A DNA stretch of 64,000 nt. Origin: Myxococcales bacterium. Its GTDB lineage: Bacteria; UBA10199; 2-02-FULL-44-16; JAAZCA01. The stretch is from positions 1 through 64,000 of the forward strand of contig JAAZCA010000009.1 in the NCBI GenBank assembly GCA_012513515.1, in the 5' to 3' direction. The notes under the pieces are model-generated. The model was not told where the DNA came from and did no database searches. It was given only the letters and a program-made list of their open reading frames with translations. Shown here piece after piece: positions 43,020 to 52,686 of this stretch (its first letter is position 1; each line of letters opens with the position of its first letter). Made by a program: the position numbers and the translations under genes.

Positions 43020-44342
43020 TCATATCGGGGGAGATAAGCAGTTTGTGTCCTCCAAGGAGATTCGTTTTTCAAGCTGCTTTCTGTACAGATCCATATCATT
43101 AATCTTTCGCGTGGCCACCCCCGAACGCATTGCCGCCTCAGCCACCGCAGGGGCCTCCCAAAGAAGCACCCTCGGATCAAGCGCCTTAGGAATTAGATAG
43201 TCCTTACCGAACTCGAGGTGATCCAGACCGTACGCCTTCAAAACCTCCGGCGGAACCGGCTCCTTCGCCAGTGAAGCAAGGGAAAGAGCTGCTGCCCTTT
43301 TCATCTCTTCATTTATCTTGCTCGCAACAACATCAAGCGCCCCGCGAAATATGAAGGGGAAACCAAGCACATTATTAATCTGATTCGGATAGTCGGATCT
43401 TCCTGTAGCAACTATTGCATCGGGACGCACAGCCATGACATCCTCAGGCATTATTTCCGGATCAGGGTTTGCCATCGCAAAGACCACCGGGCATTTCGCC
43501 ATGCTCTTTATCATCTCCTTTGAAACAACACCGCCTGCGGAAAGTCCAATGAAAACGTCCGCGCCGTACATGATTTCAGCCATTTCCGTATGGGGAATGC
43601 ACTTGGCAAACCGACCTCGGTGCGACTCGGCCCCTATCCTATCGCAGGTGACGAGGCCATGGATATCGTACATGAAGATATTATCTTTATTAACGCCGAA
43701 AGATTCCAACATATGAGCACAGGCCACGGCAGCAGCGCCGGCTCCGGAAAAGACAACTTTGACCTCCGACGCCTTCTTCCCAACGAGCTCCATCGCATTT
43801 ATGAAACCGGCCGCGACTATGATAGCCGTCCCATGTTGATCATCATGAAAGACCGGAATCTTCATCGAATCTTTCAGCGCGTTTTCTATATCAAAGCACT
43901 CCGGCGACTTCACATCCTCCAGATTGATACCGCCGAATGTAGGCTCTAGCGAACGAACTATCTCGATGAACTTTTCAGGATCCTTTTCATCGATCTCGAT
44001 ATCGAAGACGTCGATATCCGCAAACCTCTTGAAGAGGACCCCCTTCCCTTCCATTACAGGTTTTCCGGCTAGCGGGCCGATATCGCCCAATCCCAAAACC
44101 GCAGTCCCGTTAGTGATTACGCCAACGAGATTTCCTCTGGCCGTGTATTCGTGGACGAGGGCCGGATTCTTTTTGATCTCACGGCATGGCTCCGCCACTC
44201 CGGGGGTATATGCGAGTGAAAGATCCCACTGGCTTTTGCATGGCTTTGTGATCCCCAGCTCGATTTTCCCGGGACGCCCCTCGGAATGATACTTGAGCGC
44301 TGCAGCTTTTATAGACTCCTTCTTATCCAGACAATTTGACAT
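43020..44342 (-). CDS. NAD(P)-dependent malic enzyme
   Basis: A 440-residue short-form malic enzyme. The malate-binding block [42 protein letters not shown] (nucleotide and metal region), [14 protein letters not shown] and [11 protein letters not shown] are all intact. It decarboxylates malate to pyruvate. No phosphotransacetylase domain is attached. The start was set at MSNCLDKK (44342) because GAGAGG lies at good distance; GTG 44351 is three codons earlier. Convergent with nadC. Confidence 0.94.
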   Translation of the reverse strand: MSNCLDKKESIKAAALKYHSEGRPGKIELGITKPCKSQWDLSLAYTPGVAEPCREIKKNPALVHEYTARGNLVGVITNGTAVLGLGDIGPLAGKPVMEGKGVLFKRFADIDVFDIEIDEKDPEKFIEIVRSLEPTFGGINLEDVKSPECFDIENALKDSMKIPVFHDDQHGTAIIVAAGFINAMELVGKKASEVKVVFSGAGAAAVACAHMLESFGVNKDNIFMYDIHGLVTCDRIGAESHRGRFAKCIPHTEMAEIMYGADVFIGLSAGGVVSKEMIKSMAKCPVVFAMANPDPEIMPEDVMAVRPDAIVATGRSDYPNQINNVLGFPFIFRGALDVVASKINEEMKRAAALSLASLAKEPVPPEVLKAYGLDHLEFGKDYLIPKALDPRVLLWEAPAVAEAAMRSGVATRKINDMDLYRKQLEKRISLEDTNCLSPPI

Positions 44343-44407
44343 AGGAAGCACCTCTCGAATTGAAGCTGTACTGCCTACATCTTATGGCCGAAAAAGGCAA
44401 GAAAACC

Positions 44408-44962
44408 TTAGAAGAGAAGATGTTCCAAAGGATCCAGGTTGATCCCAGATTTGGAAATTTCAAAATGCAGATGATTTCCAGTCGCCCTGCCGCTGTCGCC
44501 AACGAGTCCGAGCGGACTTTCTGCTACGACCCTCTCTCCGACGCGAACGAAAAACTTGGATAGATGGCAATATTTAGTGGCAAAGCCATCCTCATGTTTT
44601 ATCAGCACGGCAAGCCCACACCCCCTGCGCCATCCGGCATCGGATACTCTTCCGGAATCCGCCGCCCTCACGACCTGGCCACGCGCCGCAGCGATATCTA
44701 TACCTGCATGATGCGCTGATATATTCCGCACGGGATCTACACGCCATCCGAAGAAGGAGGATATTCTTCCATCGACCGGGAATAGAAAATATTTTTTATA
44801 GTCGGGTTCTGAATTAGCCAGGAACACGGTGAGATCCTCGATCAGCATATCTACATCTGGCGAAGAGGGGAGTGATAAAAAATGTTCGCTTATTTGAACA
44901 GCGGCATTCGCAGAGTTTGAAATCAGGAACAGGAGGATAGATATTTTAAATATTTTTAACAT
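44408..44962 (-). CDS. M23 family metallopeptidase, exported
   Basis: A 184-residue protein. The signal peptide KISILLFLISNSANA is followed by a short spacer and a LytM/M23 domain with metal ligands HAGIDIA (H-x3-D) and HLHFEI (HxH). The domain is compact and has no LysM or coiled-coil part. Likely a peptidoglycan endopeptidase or an EnvC-like activator, acting in the periplasm. It is divergent from the FHA-sigma54 regulator. Confidence 0.9.
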   Translation of the reverse strand: MLKIFKISILLFLISNSANAAVQISEHFLSLPSSPDVDMLIEDLTVFLANSEPDYKKYFLFPVDGRISSFFGWRVDPVRNISAHHAGIDIAAARGQVVRAADSGRVSDAGWRRGCGLAVLIKHEDGFATKYCHLSKFFVRVGERVVAESPLGLVGDSGRATGNHLHFEISKSGINLDPLEHLLF

Positions 44963-45087
44963 CTGCGATTCAACACATGCACACTCAGTGCCACATCGCG
45001 ATCATATTAAAACGCCTAGTTAGGTTGTGAGAGGTGTATCGAATTCGATCATCTGCATTATTTTTGCACACTAACCCATGTTATATA

Positions 45088-45117
45088 TTGACATAAGCTG
45101 CACGTAGAAAATATAGA
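45088..45117 (+). promoter_or_regulatory. Sigma70-type promoter, start codon at +1
   Basis: TTGACA (45088-45093), 18-nt spacer, TATAGA (45112-45117), then 6 nt and the ATG of the FHA-sigma54 regulator at 45124. The transcript would begin at the start codon. Confidence 0.55.
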
Positions 45118-45123
45118 TCACGC

Positions 45124-46722
45124 ATGGTTTTGCTGAGGGTCAAATGCGAAGGTGAATTGTCATTTCAAATGACGATCGAAAGCTTTCCAATCACGATAGG
45201 AAGATCGCCTAACAACACGATATCGCTGCCAGACAAGTCGATCTCAAGAAAACATTGTTCAATCAGTTTTCAAAAAGGAAAATATAAGGTAGAGAATCTG
45301 TCCGCAACCGCATCAATGAATCAGGCAGAGGGCCCGAAGGAATTCAGCATCTCCGCAGGCGAAACAATAGATATAGGACGCTGGTCCATAGAAATACTGG
45401 AAGAACCCTCTGGTGCAGAAGATATCACCATATCATCGCCACTAGAAAAAACATCGGTGATGAGCTACGACCCCATGCGCTCAGTGATATCATCGCAAAA
45501 AATTGAAATATCTGCAAAGCTATCGGGGAAGAAATTAAAAAAAGTTCTGCAAGGGTCCAATTTCACATTCGGGTCAGATCCGGCCTGCGACGTAACGCTT
45601 GCAGATCCCTACGTCTCAAGAAAACACTGCCGTCTTTTCATACATGGGAATGCGATAAAGGTCATCGATCTGTCATCCACCAACGGAACTTTTTATAATG
45701 AAGAAAGGCTGCCTGTTTTTTCTACCTCCGGAAGTGACAGCTTCAGAATCGGCAATTCTCAGATAGACTACAGGTTGATCAACACCGCTGAAAAAATCAG
45801 ACCGCAGATTGAAAGCCGCCTTGGGGAAATGGTGGGGGCATCAAGGGAGATGCGAAAACTTTTCACAATTTTAAAAAAGGTCGCCGATGCAAAATGCACC
45901 ATCTGCATAACCGGGGAAAGCGGAACTGGAAAAGAACTCGCAGCGCATGAAATCCACCGCATCGGACAGAGGCCGAGGGCGCCATTTATTCCTGTCAACT
46001 GCGGAGCAATCCCCAAGGAGATAATAGAAAGCCAGTTGTTCGGCCATGAACGCGGGTCCTTTACAGGCGCTATCGAACGCATGATAGGTTTTTTCGAACA
46101 GGCAAACGGCGGCACTCTCTTTCTCGACGAAATAGGCGAGATGCCCCTAAATCTTCAGACGCGCATGCTCAGGGTTCTCGAAAGCGGCACGCTGCGTAGA
46201 ATCGGAGGAAAAGAGGATATAGCGATAAACTGCAGAATAATCTGCGCCACCAACCGCGATCTTAAAAAACTGGTATGCACCGGATCGTTTCGTGAGGATC
46301 TCTTTTTCAGGCTGTACGTCTTCCCCATCACGATTCCGCCACTCAGGGAAAGAAAATCCGATATACCTATCCTCGCATCGCGTATTCTAAAATCTATATC
46401 CGGAGAGGAAATAAAGCTGAGCAAGGAGGCGCTGAAAAAATTAAACGACCACGACTGGCCAGGCAACGTGAGAGAGTTGAAAAATACCATCACCAGAGGA
46501 GTCATCTCATGCAATGGCTGCGTCATAGGAGAAAAGGACATCCATATAATCCCAATTGAACGCCATTTCAGCTCTTACGAAAACATAGGTGCCGTAGAAA
46601 AGGGGCTGATCGTATCCTCCCTGAAGGAAAACAAAAACAACATTTCAAAAACCGCAAAACGCCTCGGGATGGCCCGAAGCACCCTTCAACAGAAGATAAA
46701 ACGACTTGGAATCGAAACATAA
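45124..46722 (+). CDS. Sigma54-dependent activator with two FHA domains
   Basis: A 532-residue enhancer-binding protein. FHA domain 1 is about 24-90 (TIGRSPN, SRKHCSI). FHA domain 2 is about 144-215 (GSDPACD, VSRKHC, DLSSTNGTF). The AAA+ core is about 235-470, with Walker A GESGTGKE (264-271), GSFTGA (311-316) and Walker B LFLDEIGE, followed by a Fis-type HTH at the end (ISKTAKRLGMARSTLQQKI). FHA domains bind phosphothreonine, so activity should answer to a Ser/Thr kinase, an arrangement well known in Myxococcus. GSFTGA is the Ser variant of GAFTGA. There is no Shine-Dalgarno. Confidence 0.94.
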   Translation: MVLLRVKCEGELSFQMTIESFPITIGRSPNNTISLPDKSISRKHCSISFQKGKYKVENLSATASMNQAEGPKEFSISAGETIDIGRWSIEILEEPSGAEDITISSPLEKTSVMSYDPMRSVISSQKIEISAKLSGKKLKKVLQGSNFTFGSDPACDVTLADPYVSRKHCRLFIHGNAIKVIDLSSTNGTFYNEERLPVFSTSGSDSFRIGNSQIDYRLINTAEKIRPQIESRLGEMVGASREMRKLFTILKKVADAKCTICITGESGTGKELAAHEIHRIGQRPRAPFIPVNCGAIPKEIIESQLFGHERGSFTGAIERMIGFFEQANGGTLFLDEIGEMPLNLQTRMLRVLESGTLRRIGGKEDIAINCRIICATNRDLKKLVCTGSFREDLFFRLYVFPITIPPLRERKSDIPILASRILKSISGEEIKLSKEALKKLNDHDWPGNVRELKNTITRGVISCNGCVIGEKDIHIIPIERHFSSYENIGAVEKGLIVSSLKENKNNISKTAKRLGMARSTLQQKIKRLGIET

Positions 46723-46779
46723 TTTTCTCTGGACATATTCTCGCCCTCGGATAGCCTCTGCACCCACACGGGGAAGAGC

Positions 46780-47808
46780 ATGAAAGAGGCGATGTTATAT
46801 ACTAAGGAAGAAAATGGAGCGGCACGTTGCGGAATGTGTCGCCACACCTGTCTCATCCGCGATGGTGAAAAAGGTATCTGCGACGTGAGGATAAATCGGG
46901 AGGGACGGCTGTACTCCATCTTCTACGGAAAACCGATAGCCGTCGCCGTAGATCCCGTTGAGAAAAAACCACTCTTTCATTTCATGCCCGGCACAAAAAC
47001 CCTTTCTATAGCCACGAGAGGCTGTAACTTTCACTGCGACTTCTGCCAAAACTCGGACATATCACAGTTCAAGGGAGGGTCGAACGACGAGCTTTCGGGC
47101 AGCGAGTTCACGCCAACTAAAATCGTCGCTGCCGCAAACTCCGGGCGCGCCAAAAGCATATCATACACATACACCGAACCGACCGTATTTTTCGAATACG
47201 CCTACGACACCGCAAGGCTAGCAAAAGAATCCGGGCTCGGAAACATCTTCGTCACCAATGGCTACATGACACGCGATGCGATAGATGCGATCTCACCCTT
47301 TTTGGACGCCGCCAACATCGACCTTAAGTCATTCCGAAATGACACCTACCGCTCGGTTATAGGCGCAAGGCTTGACGGAGTTCTCGATTCCATAAAATAT
47401 ATGAAGTCTACAGGCATATGGATAGAGATAACGACACTCGTCATCCCAGGAATGAATGACAGCGAAGCTGAACTCTCGGACGTGGCTAATTTCATAGTTG
47501 AAACCGGACGCGATATACCATGGCATATAAGCAGGTTTACGCCTCGATATAAAATGAGTGACCGCCAGCCAACTCCGATTAAAACACTGCAACGCGCGCA
47601 TGAGATAGGCAAAAAAGCGGGATTAAAATACATCTATATCGGGAACCTTCCCGGCGATTCTTCTGAAACGACATTCTGCGCAGCGTGCGGATTTCAACTC
47701 ATTGAAAGGTGCAGATACGAAATTACGCTTAACAACGTACCCCACGACGGGAACTGTCCAAAATGCGGCGCCAAAGTCGATGGGATCATGCTAAAAACGA
47801 AATCATAG
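46780..47808 (+). CDS. amrS: AmmeMemoRadiSam-system radical SAM enzyme
   Basis: A 342-residue radical SAM protein. The cluster motif is CNFHCDFC (Cys82, 86, 89). It is preceded by a Cys-rich N-terminal segment (ARCGMCRHTCLIRDGEKGICDVR), shortened here to show its four Cys, and followed by the conserved SYTYTEPTVFFEYAYDTA. The C-terminus holds a zinc-ribbon-like FCAACGF..CPKCGA. The family is the PflA-like AmrS, usually paired with AmrA/AmrB, but neither is next to it here. Its substrate is unknown. The next gene follows by 9 bp. Confidence 0.9.
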   Translation: MKEAMLYTKEENGAARCGMCRHTCLIRDGEKGICDVRINREGRLYSIFYGKPIAVAVDPVEKKPLFHFMPGTKTLSIATRGCNFHCDFCQNSDISQFKGGSNDELSGSEFTPTKIVAAANSGRAKSISYTYTEPTVFFEYAYDTARLAKESGLGNIFVTNGYMTRDAIDAISPFLDAANIDLKSFRNDTYRSVIGARLDGVLDSIKYMKSTGIWIEITTLVIPGMNDSEAELSDVANFIVETGRDIPWHISRFTPRYKMSDRQPTPIKTLQRAHEIGKKAGLKYIYIGNLPGDSSETTFCAACGFQLIERCRYEITLNNVPHDGNCPKCGAKVDGIMLKTKS

Positions 47809-47817
47809 GAGATAGAT

Positions 47818-48414
47818 ATGCTTAAACAGGCTTCATTTTTGGTCTTAATTTTACTTTTCTTGTCAGCCTCCGCGTCGGCGCAGGATACGACCGCAGCCTC
47901 GATAACGCTTACAAGCCCTGACGCCGCAAAGATCGCGTCGCTTTGCGAATCTCAGCAGTTCAAAGGTAAAAAGCTATACTGGAAGGGGGTCATAGACGGA
48001 CGCACGGAGAAATCAGTGGGAGTTCAGGATCAAAAAGGGAAAGAATCAATCAAAGTCTATGCCGACCCGGAGATATCGGCTGTCCTTAGCGACTCGCTTG
48101 CAGGTCTTTTCAGAACATGCGGCATGGAACTTATGAAAAAACCCGAAGAGGAAGGTAACTCTCTCTCGGCTACGCTGCACGAATTTTTCGTCGATGTGGA
48201 TAAAAAATTGATGTCGGGGATAAGCGCCTCAAAGGCCTCTATTACATTCTCGATGGACAGATCCGGCATAGCACAGTCGATCACCCTCGGCACTGAAATA
48301 GATTCAAAGGGAGTGCGCTCCAGAAAACTCAAACAGCTTCAGAAATCCGCCGACCTTCTTCTCATGGAGCTCATCGAAGCTATAGCGGAAAGCGATGATT
48401 TAAAGAAGATGTAA
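47818..48414 (+). CDS. Exported hypothetical protein
   Basis: A 198-residue protein with a signal peptide (SFLVLILLFLSASASAQ, cut near residue 21) and a mature part resembling YajG-type outer-membrane-associated proteins in layout: two repeated segments around VDGRT and LSATLHEFFVDV, though similarity is only by pattern. AGGAGATAG precedes the start. It is followed by a strong terminator, so it ends the transcript begun upstream. Function unknown. Confidence 0.7.
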   Translation: MLKQASFLVLILLFLSASASAQDTTAASITLTSPDAAKIASLCESQQFKGKKLYWKGVIDGRTEKSVGVQDQKGKESIKVYADPEISAVLSDSLAGLFRTCGMELMKKPEEEGNSLSATLHEFFVDVDKKLMSGISASKASITFSMDRSGIAQSITLGTEIDSKGVRSRKLKQLQKSADLLLMELIEAIAESDDLKKM

Positions 48415-48451
48415 ACAAGCGCTCGATTCGCTGACTCATTACAGAAAAATA

Positions 48452-48482
48452 AAAAAAGCCGCTACAACTCAGCGGCTTTTTG
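48452..48482. terminator. Bidirectional intrinsic terminator
   Basis: A-run, stem AGCCGCT (48457-48463), 7-nt loop, AGCGGCT (48471-48477), T-run. It lies between the exported protein gene and the convergent coiled-coil gene. Confidence 0.93.
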
Positions 48483-48502
48483 TAAGATTATAGACCGAGA
48501 CA

Positions 48503-49501
48503 TCACAACACTACGTCCATGGCCCCATCTTCCATCCTGGTCCTGGTTTCCTCTATTCTCTCCTCAAGATCGGACTCGCGCGACGCGGCGAGGGCAAGCT
48601 GTTCCTCAAACTTGGCCCTGTTCGTATCCATTCGGTCGGACAGCAGCGATTTCTGTTCATCGACTCTAGTCGAAGCATCCGCAAGTTTTCTCTCCGAAAG
48701 CGCAAGGTTATCCCTCTCCCCTACGAAGCTGTCGTTCAGCGCATTTCTGCTGCTTGCGACTTTATTTCTGCTAGCCTGCACCTGATCGGATTGAGATTGC
48801 ACAGCAATACTTCCCTGCCTAACATCGCCCTCCGCATCTTCCGCGGATTTCTCAGCCATAATAGCGCTTTGATCGCTGGGCTTCTCCCCGGCCATGGTTC
48901 GGACTTCGCGGGTAGAGGGCATGGTAGGTCTGAAATTGCTATCTGAACCCACCTGCGCCGCCGCCATAAGTTGATTTATGTATGTTAGTTTGAGAAAGAT
49001 CCAGTCGTTCATCTCCGCAAGCCTTTCCACGGCATCGCGCTTCAGGAGAAAGGCGTAGTCGCGCACGGCCTCCGAAAATAGATTGCGCATGGTAACTGCG
49101 TATTCCCTGGCGCGCATGGCTGAGTTCTGACGCTCCGCCTGACGGGCTTTTTCGTGCACGACCTGCTGCTCCTGAGCGTCTATCTCTCGAGACTGCGCGT
49201 CAATCTGTTTTGACTGGCTGTCGAGTTCCTGGTTTTTGATGCGATTTTGTTCGCGCACCTGGGAGAGCTGGCGCCCCAACTCTTCTCGCTGATTATTTAG
49301 TTCAGCAACCTGAGTATCATGTTCTCTGAATGAGGTGCTCTGCTGGGATTCTATAGCAGCAATTTCATTTTCGATATCTTTGATGGCATTTTCAAGGCTC
49401 GATATCCTGTCCTGATAGTTCTCACGGCGCGCACGCCTGTTCTCTTCAATCTGGCGTGCAGCATCAGAACCCCTTACGGGCATTTGACCACCAGCTCGCA
49501 T
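48503..49501 (-). CDS. Coiled-coil hypothetical protein
   Basis: A 332-residue protein made mostly of predicted coiled coil (residues about 15-125 and 225-320), rich in Glu, Gln, Arg and Ser, with register-like repeats (LDSQSKQIDAQSREIDAQEQ). The middle (130-175) is more globular with FLLKRDAVERLAEMNDWIFL. There is no signal peptide, membrane helix or known domain. GGAGGGA precedes the start. It is downstream of nadA by 87 bp on the same strand. A structural or scaffold role is plausible but not shown. Confidence 0.7.
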   Translation of the reverse strand: MRAGGQMPVRGSDAARQIEENRRARRENYQDRISSLENAIKDIENEIAAIESQQSTSFREHDTQVAELNNQREELGRQLSQVREQNRIKNQELDSQSKQIDAQSREIDAQEQQVVHEKARQAERQNSAMRAREYAVTMRNLFSEAVRDYAFLLKRDAVERLAEMNDWIFLKLTYINQLMAAAQVGSDSNFRPTMPSTREVRTMAGEKPSDQSAIMAEKSAEDAEGDVRQGSIAVQSQSDQVQASRNKVASSRNALNDSFVGERDNLALSERKLADASTRVDEQKSLLSDRMDTNRAKFEEQLALAASRESDLEERIEETRTRMEDGAMDVVL

Positions 49502-49588
49502 ATAGACTTCCCTCCAGCAATATTATCGACAGCGGAGATGGCAGAGTTGCGTGTGGATATCAAATAATTATTCAATAATATCAATAAG

Positions 49589-50641
49589 TTATAGATAAAG
49601 CATGCGCTCCAGGGCGAGTTTAGCATATTTTAAGATATCTTCGGGGACGATGACCTCATTGATATCCCCCAGCCTGTCCAGAGTCATCAGCAGGTCGCCT
49701 AGCCCTATTTTCATCATATTCGGACAAAGGGATCTTGCCAGAGGGATGATATTCTTATCGGGATGCAGATTGGCAAGCCTCGACACCATGTTGATCTCAG
49801 TCCCGATCGCGATCGTAGATCCTGAACGGGCGTTCTCCACAAACTCCTTTAGATATCCGGTCGAACCTGCGCCATCGGCCGCCATAACGACCGAGGGTGA
49901 GCACTCCGGATGAACGATCACCTCGCAACCTTTATGAGCGCGCCTTACTGCTTCGACATGTTCGACTGTGAAAAATGTATGGATGTGGCAATGCCCCTTC
50001 CAGAGGATGAGTTTTTTCTCCAAAAGAGAATTTACATCGAAAGAACTCATCTTTAGATGAGGATCCCAGAGGAAGGTTGCGGATTCGTGAATGCCGAAAT
50101 CACGCGCAGCGTTTCTGCCAAGATTTTCGTCGGGGAAAAAAAATATTTTTTTATTCTGTTCCAAGGCCCACCTAAATGCCTTTCCTGCCGATGACGAGGT
50201 ACAGACAAGCCCCCCGTTCCTGCCGCAGAACGCCTTTAGCTCCGCCGAAGAATTCATATAGACGATTGGGATAAAATTCGATGAAATATTTAGATCGCTA
50301 AGCACCTGCCATGCAGCCTCGACCTGATCTACAGATGCAAAATCAGCCAGAGGGCAGCCCGCCGTCGGATCAGGGATAAAGACGCGCTGCCACTCTTTCG
50401 CTAGAATGGAGCTCGCCTCCGCCATAAAATAAACGCCACAAAAGACTATAAACTTGGCATCGGTATCGGATCCTGCTTTTGCTAGCTGCAAGCTATCTCC
50501 TTCATAGTCGGCGAGGCGAACTATCCCTTCACGCTGATAGAAGTGACCGAGGATTTTGAGATCTCCACCCAGACGTTTTTTATGTTTGAGTATTCGCGCA
50601 ATAAGCTCATCCTCTTGAAGCGACATATATTTTTCCTGCAT
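49589..50641 (-). CDS. nadA: Quinolinate synthase
   Basis: A 350-residue NadA. Family marks: ILGHFYQREGIVRLADYEGDSLQLA (quoted in part), FCGVYFMAEASSIL with the first cluster Cys, CTSSSAGK with the second region, HCHIHTFFTVEHV, VIVHPECSPSVV and LCPNMMKIG for the remaining Cys. It condenses iminoaspartate and dihydroxyacetone phosphate to quinolinate, the substrate of NadC. The start 50641 follows TTAGGAG. Related NadA enzymes are oxygen-sensitive, which fits the anaerobic gene content. Confidence 0.95.
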   Translation of the reverse strand: MQEKYMSLQEDELIARILKHKKRLGGDLKILGHFYQREGIVRLADYEGDSLQLAKAGSDTDAKFIVFCGVYFMAEASSILAKEWQRVFIPDPTAGCPLADFASVDQVEAAWQVLSDLNISSNFIPIVYMNSSAELKAFCGRNGGLVCTSSSAGKAFRWALEQNKKIFFFPDENLGRNAARDFGIHESATFLWDPHLKMSSFDVNSLLEKKLILWKGHCHIHTFFTVEHVEAVRRAHKGCEVIVHPECSPSVVMAADGAGSTGYLKEFVENARSGSTIAIGTEINMVSRLANLHPDKNIIPLARSLCPNMMKIGLGDLLMTLDRLGDINEVIVPEDILKYAKLALERMLYL

Positions 50642-50681
50642 GAATTCTCCTAATCGGGATGCGTGTCCCCCGAAGTTTGTA

Positions 50682-50779
50682 GCCAGTCACAAGTTACGAG
50701 TCACGGAGTTTCCGGATCCCCGACAACATCGCTCGAGGATGACAACCTTCTTAATCCTTAATCCTTAATCCCTAATCCT
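50682..50779. repeat. Composite repeat: hairpin plus GTGACTC heptads plus TTAATCC heptads
   Basis: On the minus strand it reads GTCATCCTCGAG..TCGGGGATCC, then CGTGACT/CGTAACT-type 7-mers (50682-50744), the same order as 16578-16635. Next to it TTAATCC occurs three times, then CTAATCC (50752-50779). It fills the gap between nadA and ligA. Confidence 0.75.
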
Positions 50780-52685
50780 AACTGATCATCTCCAGAAATT
50801 CTTTTTCTGAGATTATCTTAAGACCTTCTCCATCCGCCGCTATCTTCTGAGCTTTGGCGAGCTTAGAGCCCGCCCCGCCACCATCCCCTACGACCAGATA
50901 ATCCAGATTTTTACTGACGCCGCTGGCGATATTGCCGCCTAGCTCCTCGACGCGTTTTGCCGCTTCATCGCGGCCCATCGAAAGCATCTTTCCGGTGAAG
51001 AGAAAGTTCTTTGATGCATAGCCCCAGCCATACGCCGGTCCAGAATCGGAAGCTTTCTCTACCTTCAAATGCGAAAGCAATCTATCGATTAGCGCGGACT
51101 TCTCTCTTAGACCGGAAACAACTTCGCGGGCTATGACTGGACCGATGGTATGTATATCAGAGAGTTCGGCCTCGGAAAGTTTGCGTATTTTTTCAACGCT
51201 GCCAAATTGTGCCAAAATCTTCGCTGCGTGTTTTCCGAGCTCCCTTATCCCAAGGCTCTTCAAAAAATCGGCCAGCAAGATGTTTCTGGAAGCATCGATA
51301 TTTCTGATCAGCTTATCGGCAAGTGTATCGCCCATGCGCTCGAGCCCTAAAAGATCTTCCTTTGAAAGCTCATAAAGTTCCGAAGGGTCGGTGACAAGCC
51401 CTTCATGATAAAGTCTTTCCAGCAGTTTTTCGCCAAAGCCGTCTATCCCTGCAGCCTTTACAAAATGGTATAACTCACCGACTTTCCTGCTAACGCAATT
51501 ATCGGGATCGGTGCAATACAGGAAATCATCATGCATCTCCACCGGCGAGTCGCAGGATGGGCATCTGTCCGGAATTTCAATCCGATCCGATCCGGGTTCA
51601 GCAACCGATTCCAGATTTGGAATCACCCCTCCCCTTCTCATCATGACTACCTTCGCCCCTTTTGACAGGCCGAGTTCTTTCATGATTCCCACATTATGAA
51701 GCGAGGCCCGCCGCACCTTCGCCCCGGAAAGCTCGACCGGCTCTACAATGGCCACAGGGGTGATCACGCCCGTTCGCGACACGCTCCATTCGACATCGAT
51801 GAGCCGGGTCGTACCGGAGTCCCCCTGAAATTTATATGCTATGACATATCTAGGATGATGCGCCGTGATCCCAAGCCTCTCCTGCTCGGAAAGATCGTCA
51901 ACCCTAAAGACAACTCCATCCAATTCGAAATCGTAGCTGTCGCGCCTTGAAAGAAAATATTTATAGACATCTGAAATTTCGTTTCTGCCGATCTTCTTCC
52001 ATTCGACGACATCGAAACCCAAAGTCTTGAGCCGTTTGTATTTTTCATTTTCGAACTCATCGTCGGAGCCGATCATGTCGTAGGCAAAAAATGACAGATT
52101 GTACGCACCGGTTCTTTTGGGATCCTTCTGCTTTATCGCACCCGCCGCCAGATTCCTGGGATTTGAGAATGTATCTTTAAAACCGGCAAAGACGGAGAGC
52201 GGCATATATATTTCGCCACGCACCTCGACCTTGCCGAAGCTGATTTTCTGTGGAATCGAGGAAATAAATTTAACATTATTTGTAATTTCTTCCCCTTCAA
52301 CTCCATCGCCGCGCGTCGCTCCCTGAAAGAGCTTTCCATTTGCATCGTATTTCAGACTGACCGCACATCCGTCTATCTTCGGACTCGCCACTATCCCGCC
52401 TTCGAATTTGGCAGCCCAATCCAGCGCACCCTTATCATCGTAACATTTGTCCAGTGAGAGCATAGGTCGGTCGTGGCGCACCTTTTTTGCCGAAGAAGAA
52501 ATATCCGAAATTATGTCATGCAACACCTTTGAATCCGGCTTACGACGGCGCAGCGCCTCAACCATCCTGTCGAATTCGTAGTCTGAAATCTGCGGAGAAT
52601 TCTCAACAAAGTAGAGGCGGTTATGGCGCTCGATTTCAGCCTCAAGCTCAGCGATGGGAATTTTTTTATAGTCTACATCCGTCAT
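50778..52685 (-). CDS. ligA: NAD-dependent DNA ligase
   Basis: A 635-residue LigA with all parts. The N-terminal Ia domain has HNRLYFVENSPQISDYEFD. The adenylation site is PKIDGCAVSLKY with Lys103. The OB fold follows, then a zinc finger CPSC..CTDPDNC, four HhH motifs and a BRCT domain (about 560-635; FLFTGKMLSMGRDEA). It seals nicks in replication and repair. The start at MTDVDYKK (52685) is 1 bp after the stop of the phosphatase gene; longer in-frame starts would overlap that gene. Confidence 0.96.
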   Translation of the reverse strand: MTDVDYKKIPIAELEAEIERHNRLYFVENSPQISDYEFDRMVEALRRRKPDSKVLHDIISDISSSAKKVRHDRPMLSLDKCYDDKGALDWAAKFEGGIVASPKIDGCAVSLKYDANGKLFQGATRGDGVEGEEITNNVKFISSIPQKISFGKVEVRGEIYMPLSVFAGFKDTFSNPRNLAAGAIKQKDPKRTGAYNLSFFAYDMIGSDDEFENEKYKRLKTLGFDVVEWKKIGRNEISDVYKYFLSRRDSYDFELDGVVFRVDDLSEQERLGITAHHPRYVIAYKFQGDSGTTRLIDVEWSVSRTGVITPVAIVEPVELSGAKVRRASLHNVGIMKELGLSKGAKVVMMRRGGVIPNLESVAEPGSDRIEIPDRCPSCDSPVEMHDDFLYCTDPDNCVSRKVGELYHFVKAAGIDGFGEKLLERLYHEGLVTDPSELYELSKEDLLGLERMGDTLADKLIRNIDASRNILLADFLKSLGIRELGKHAAKILAQFGSVEKIRKLSEAELSDIHTIGPVIAREVVSGLREKSALIDRLLSHLKVEKASDSGPAYGWGYASKNFLFTGKMLSMGRDEAAKRVEELGGNIASGVSKNLDYLVVGDGGGAGSKLAKAQKIAADGEGLKIISEKEFLEMIS

Positions 52686-52686
52686 A

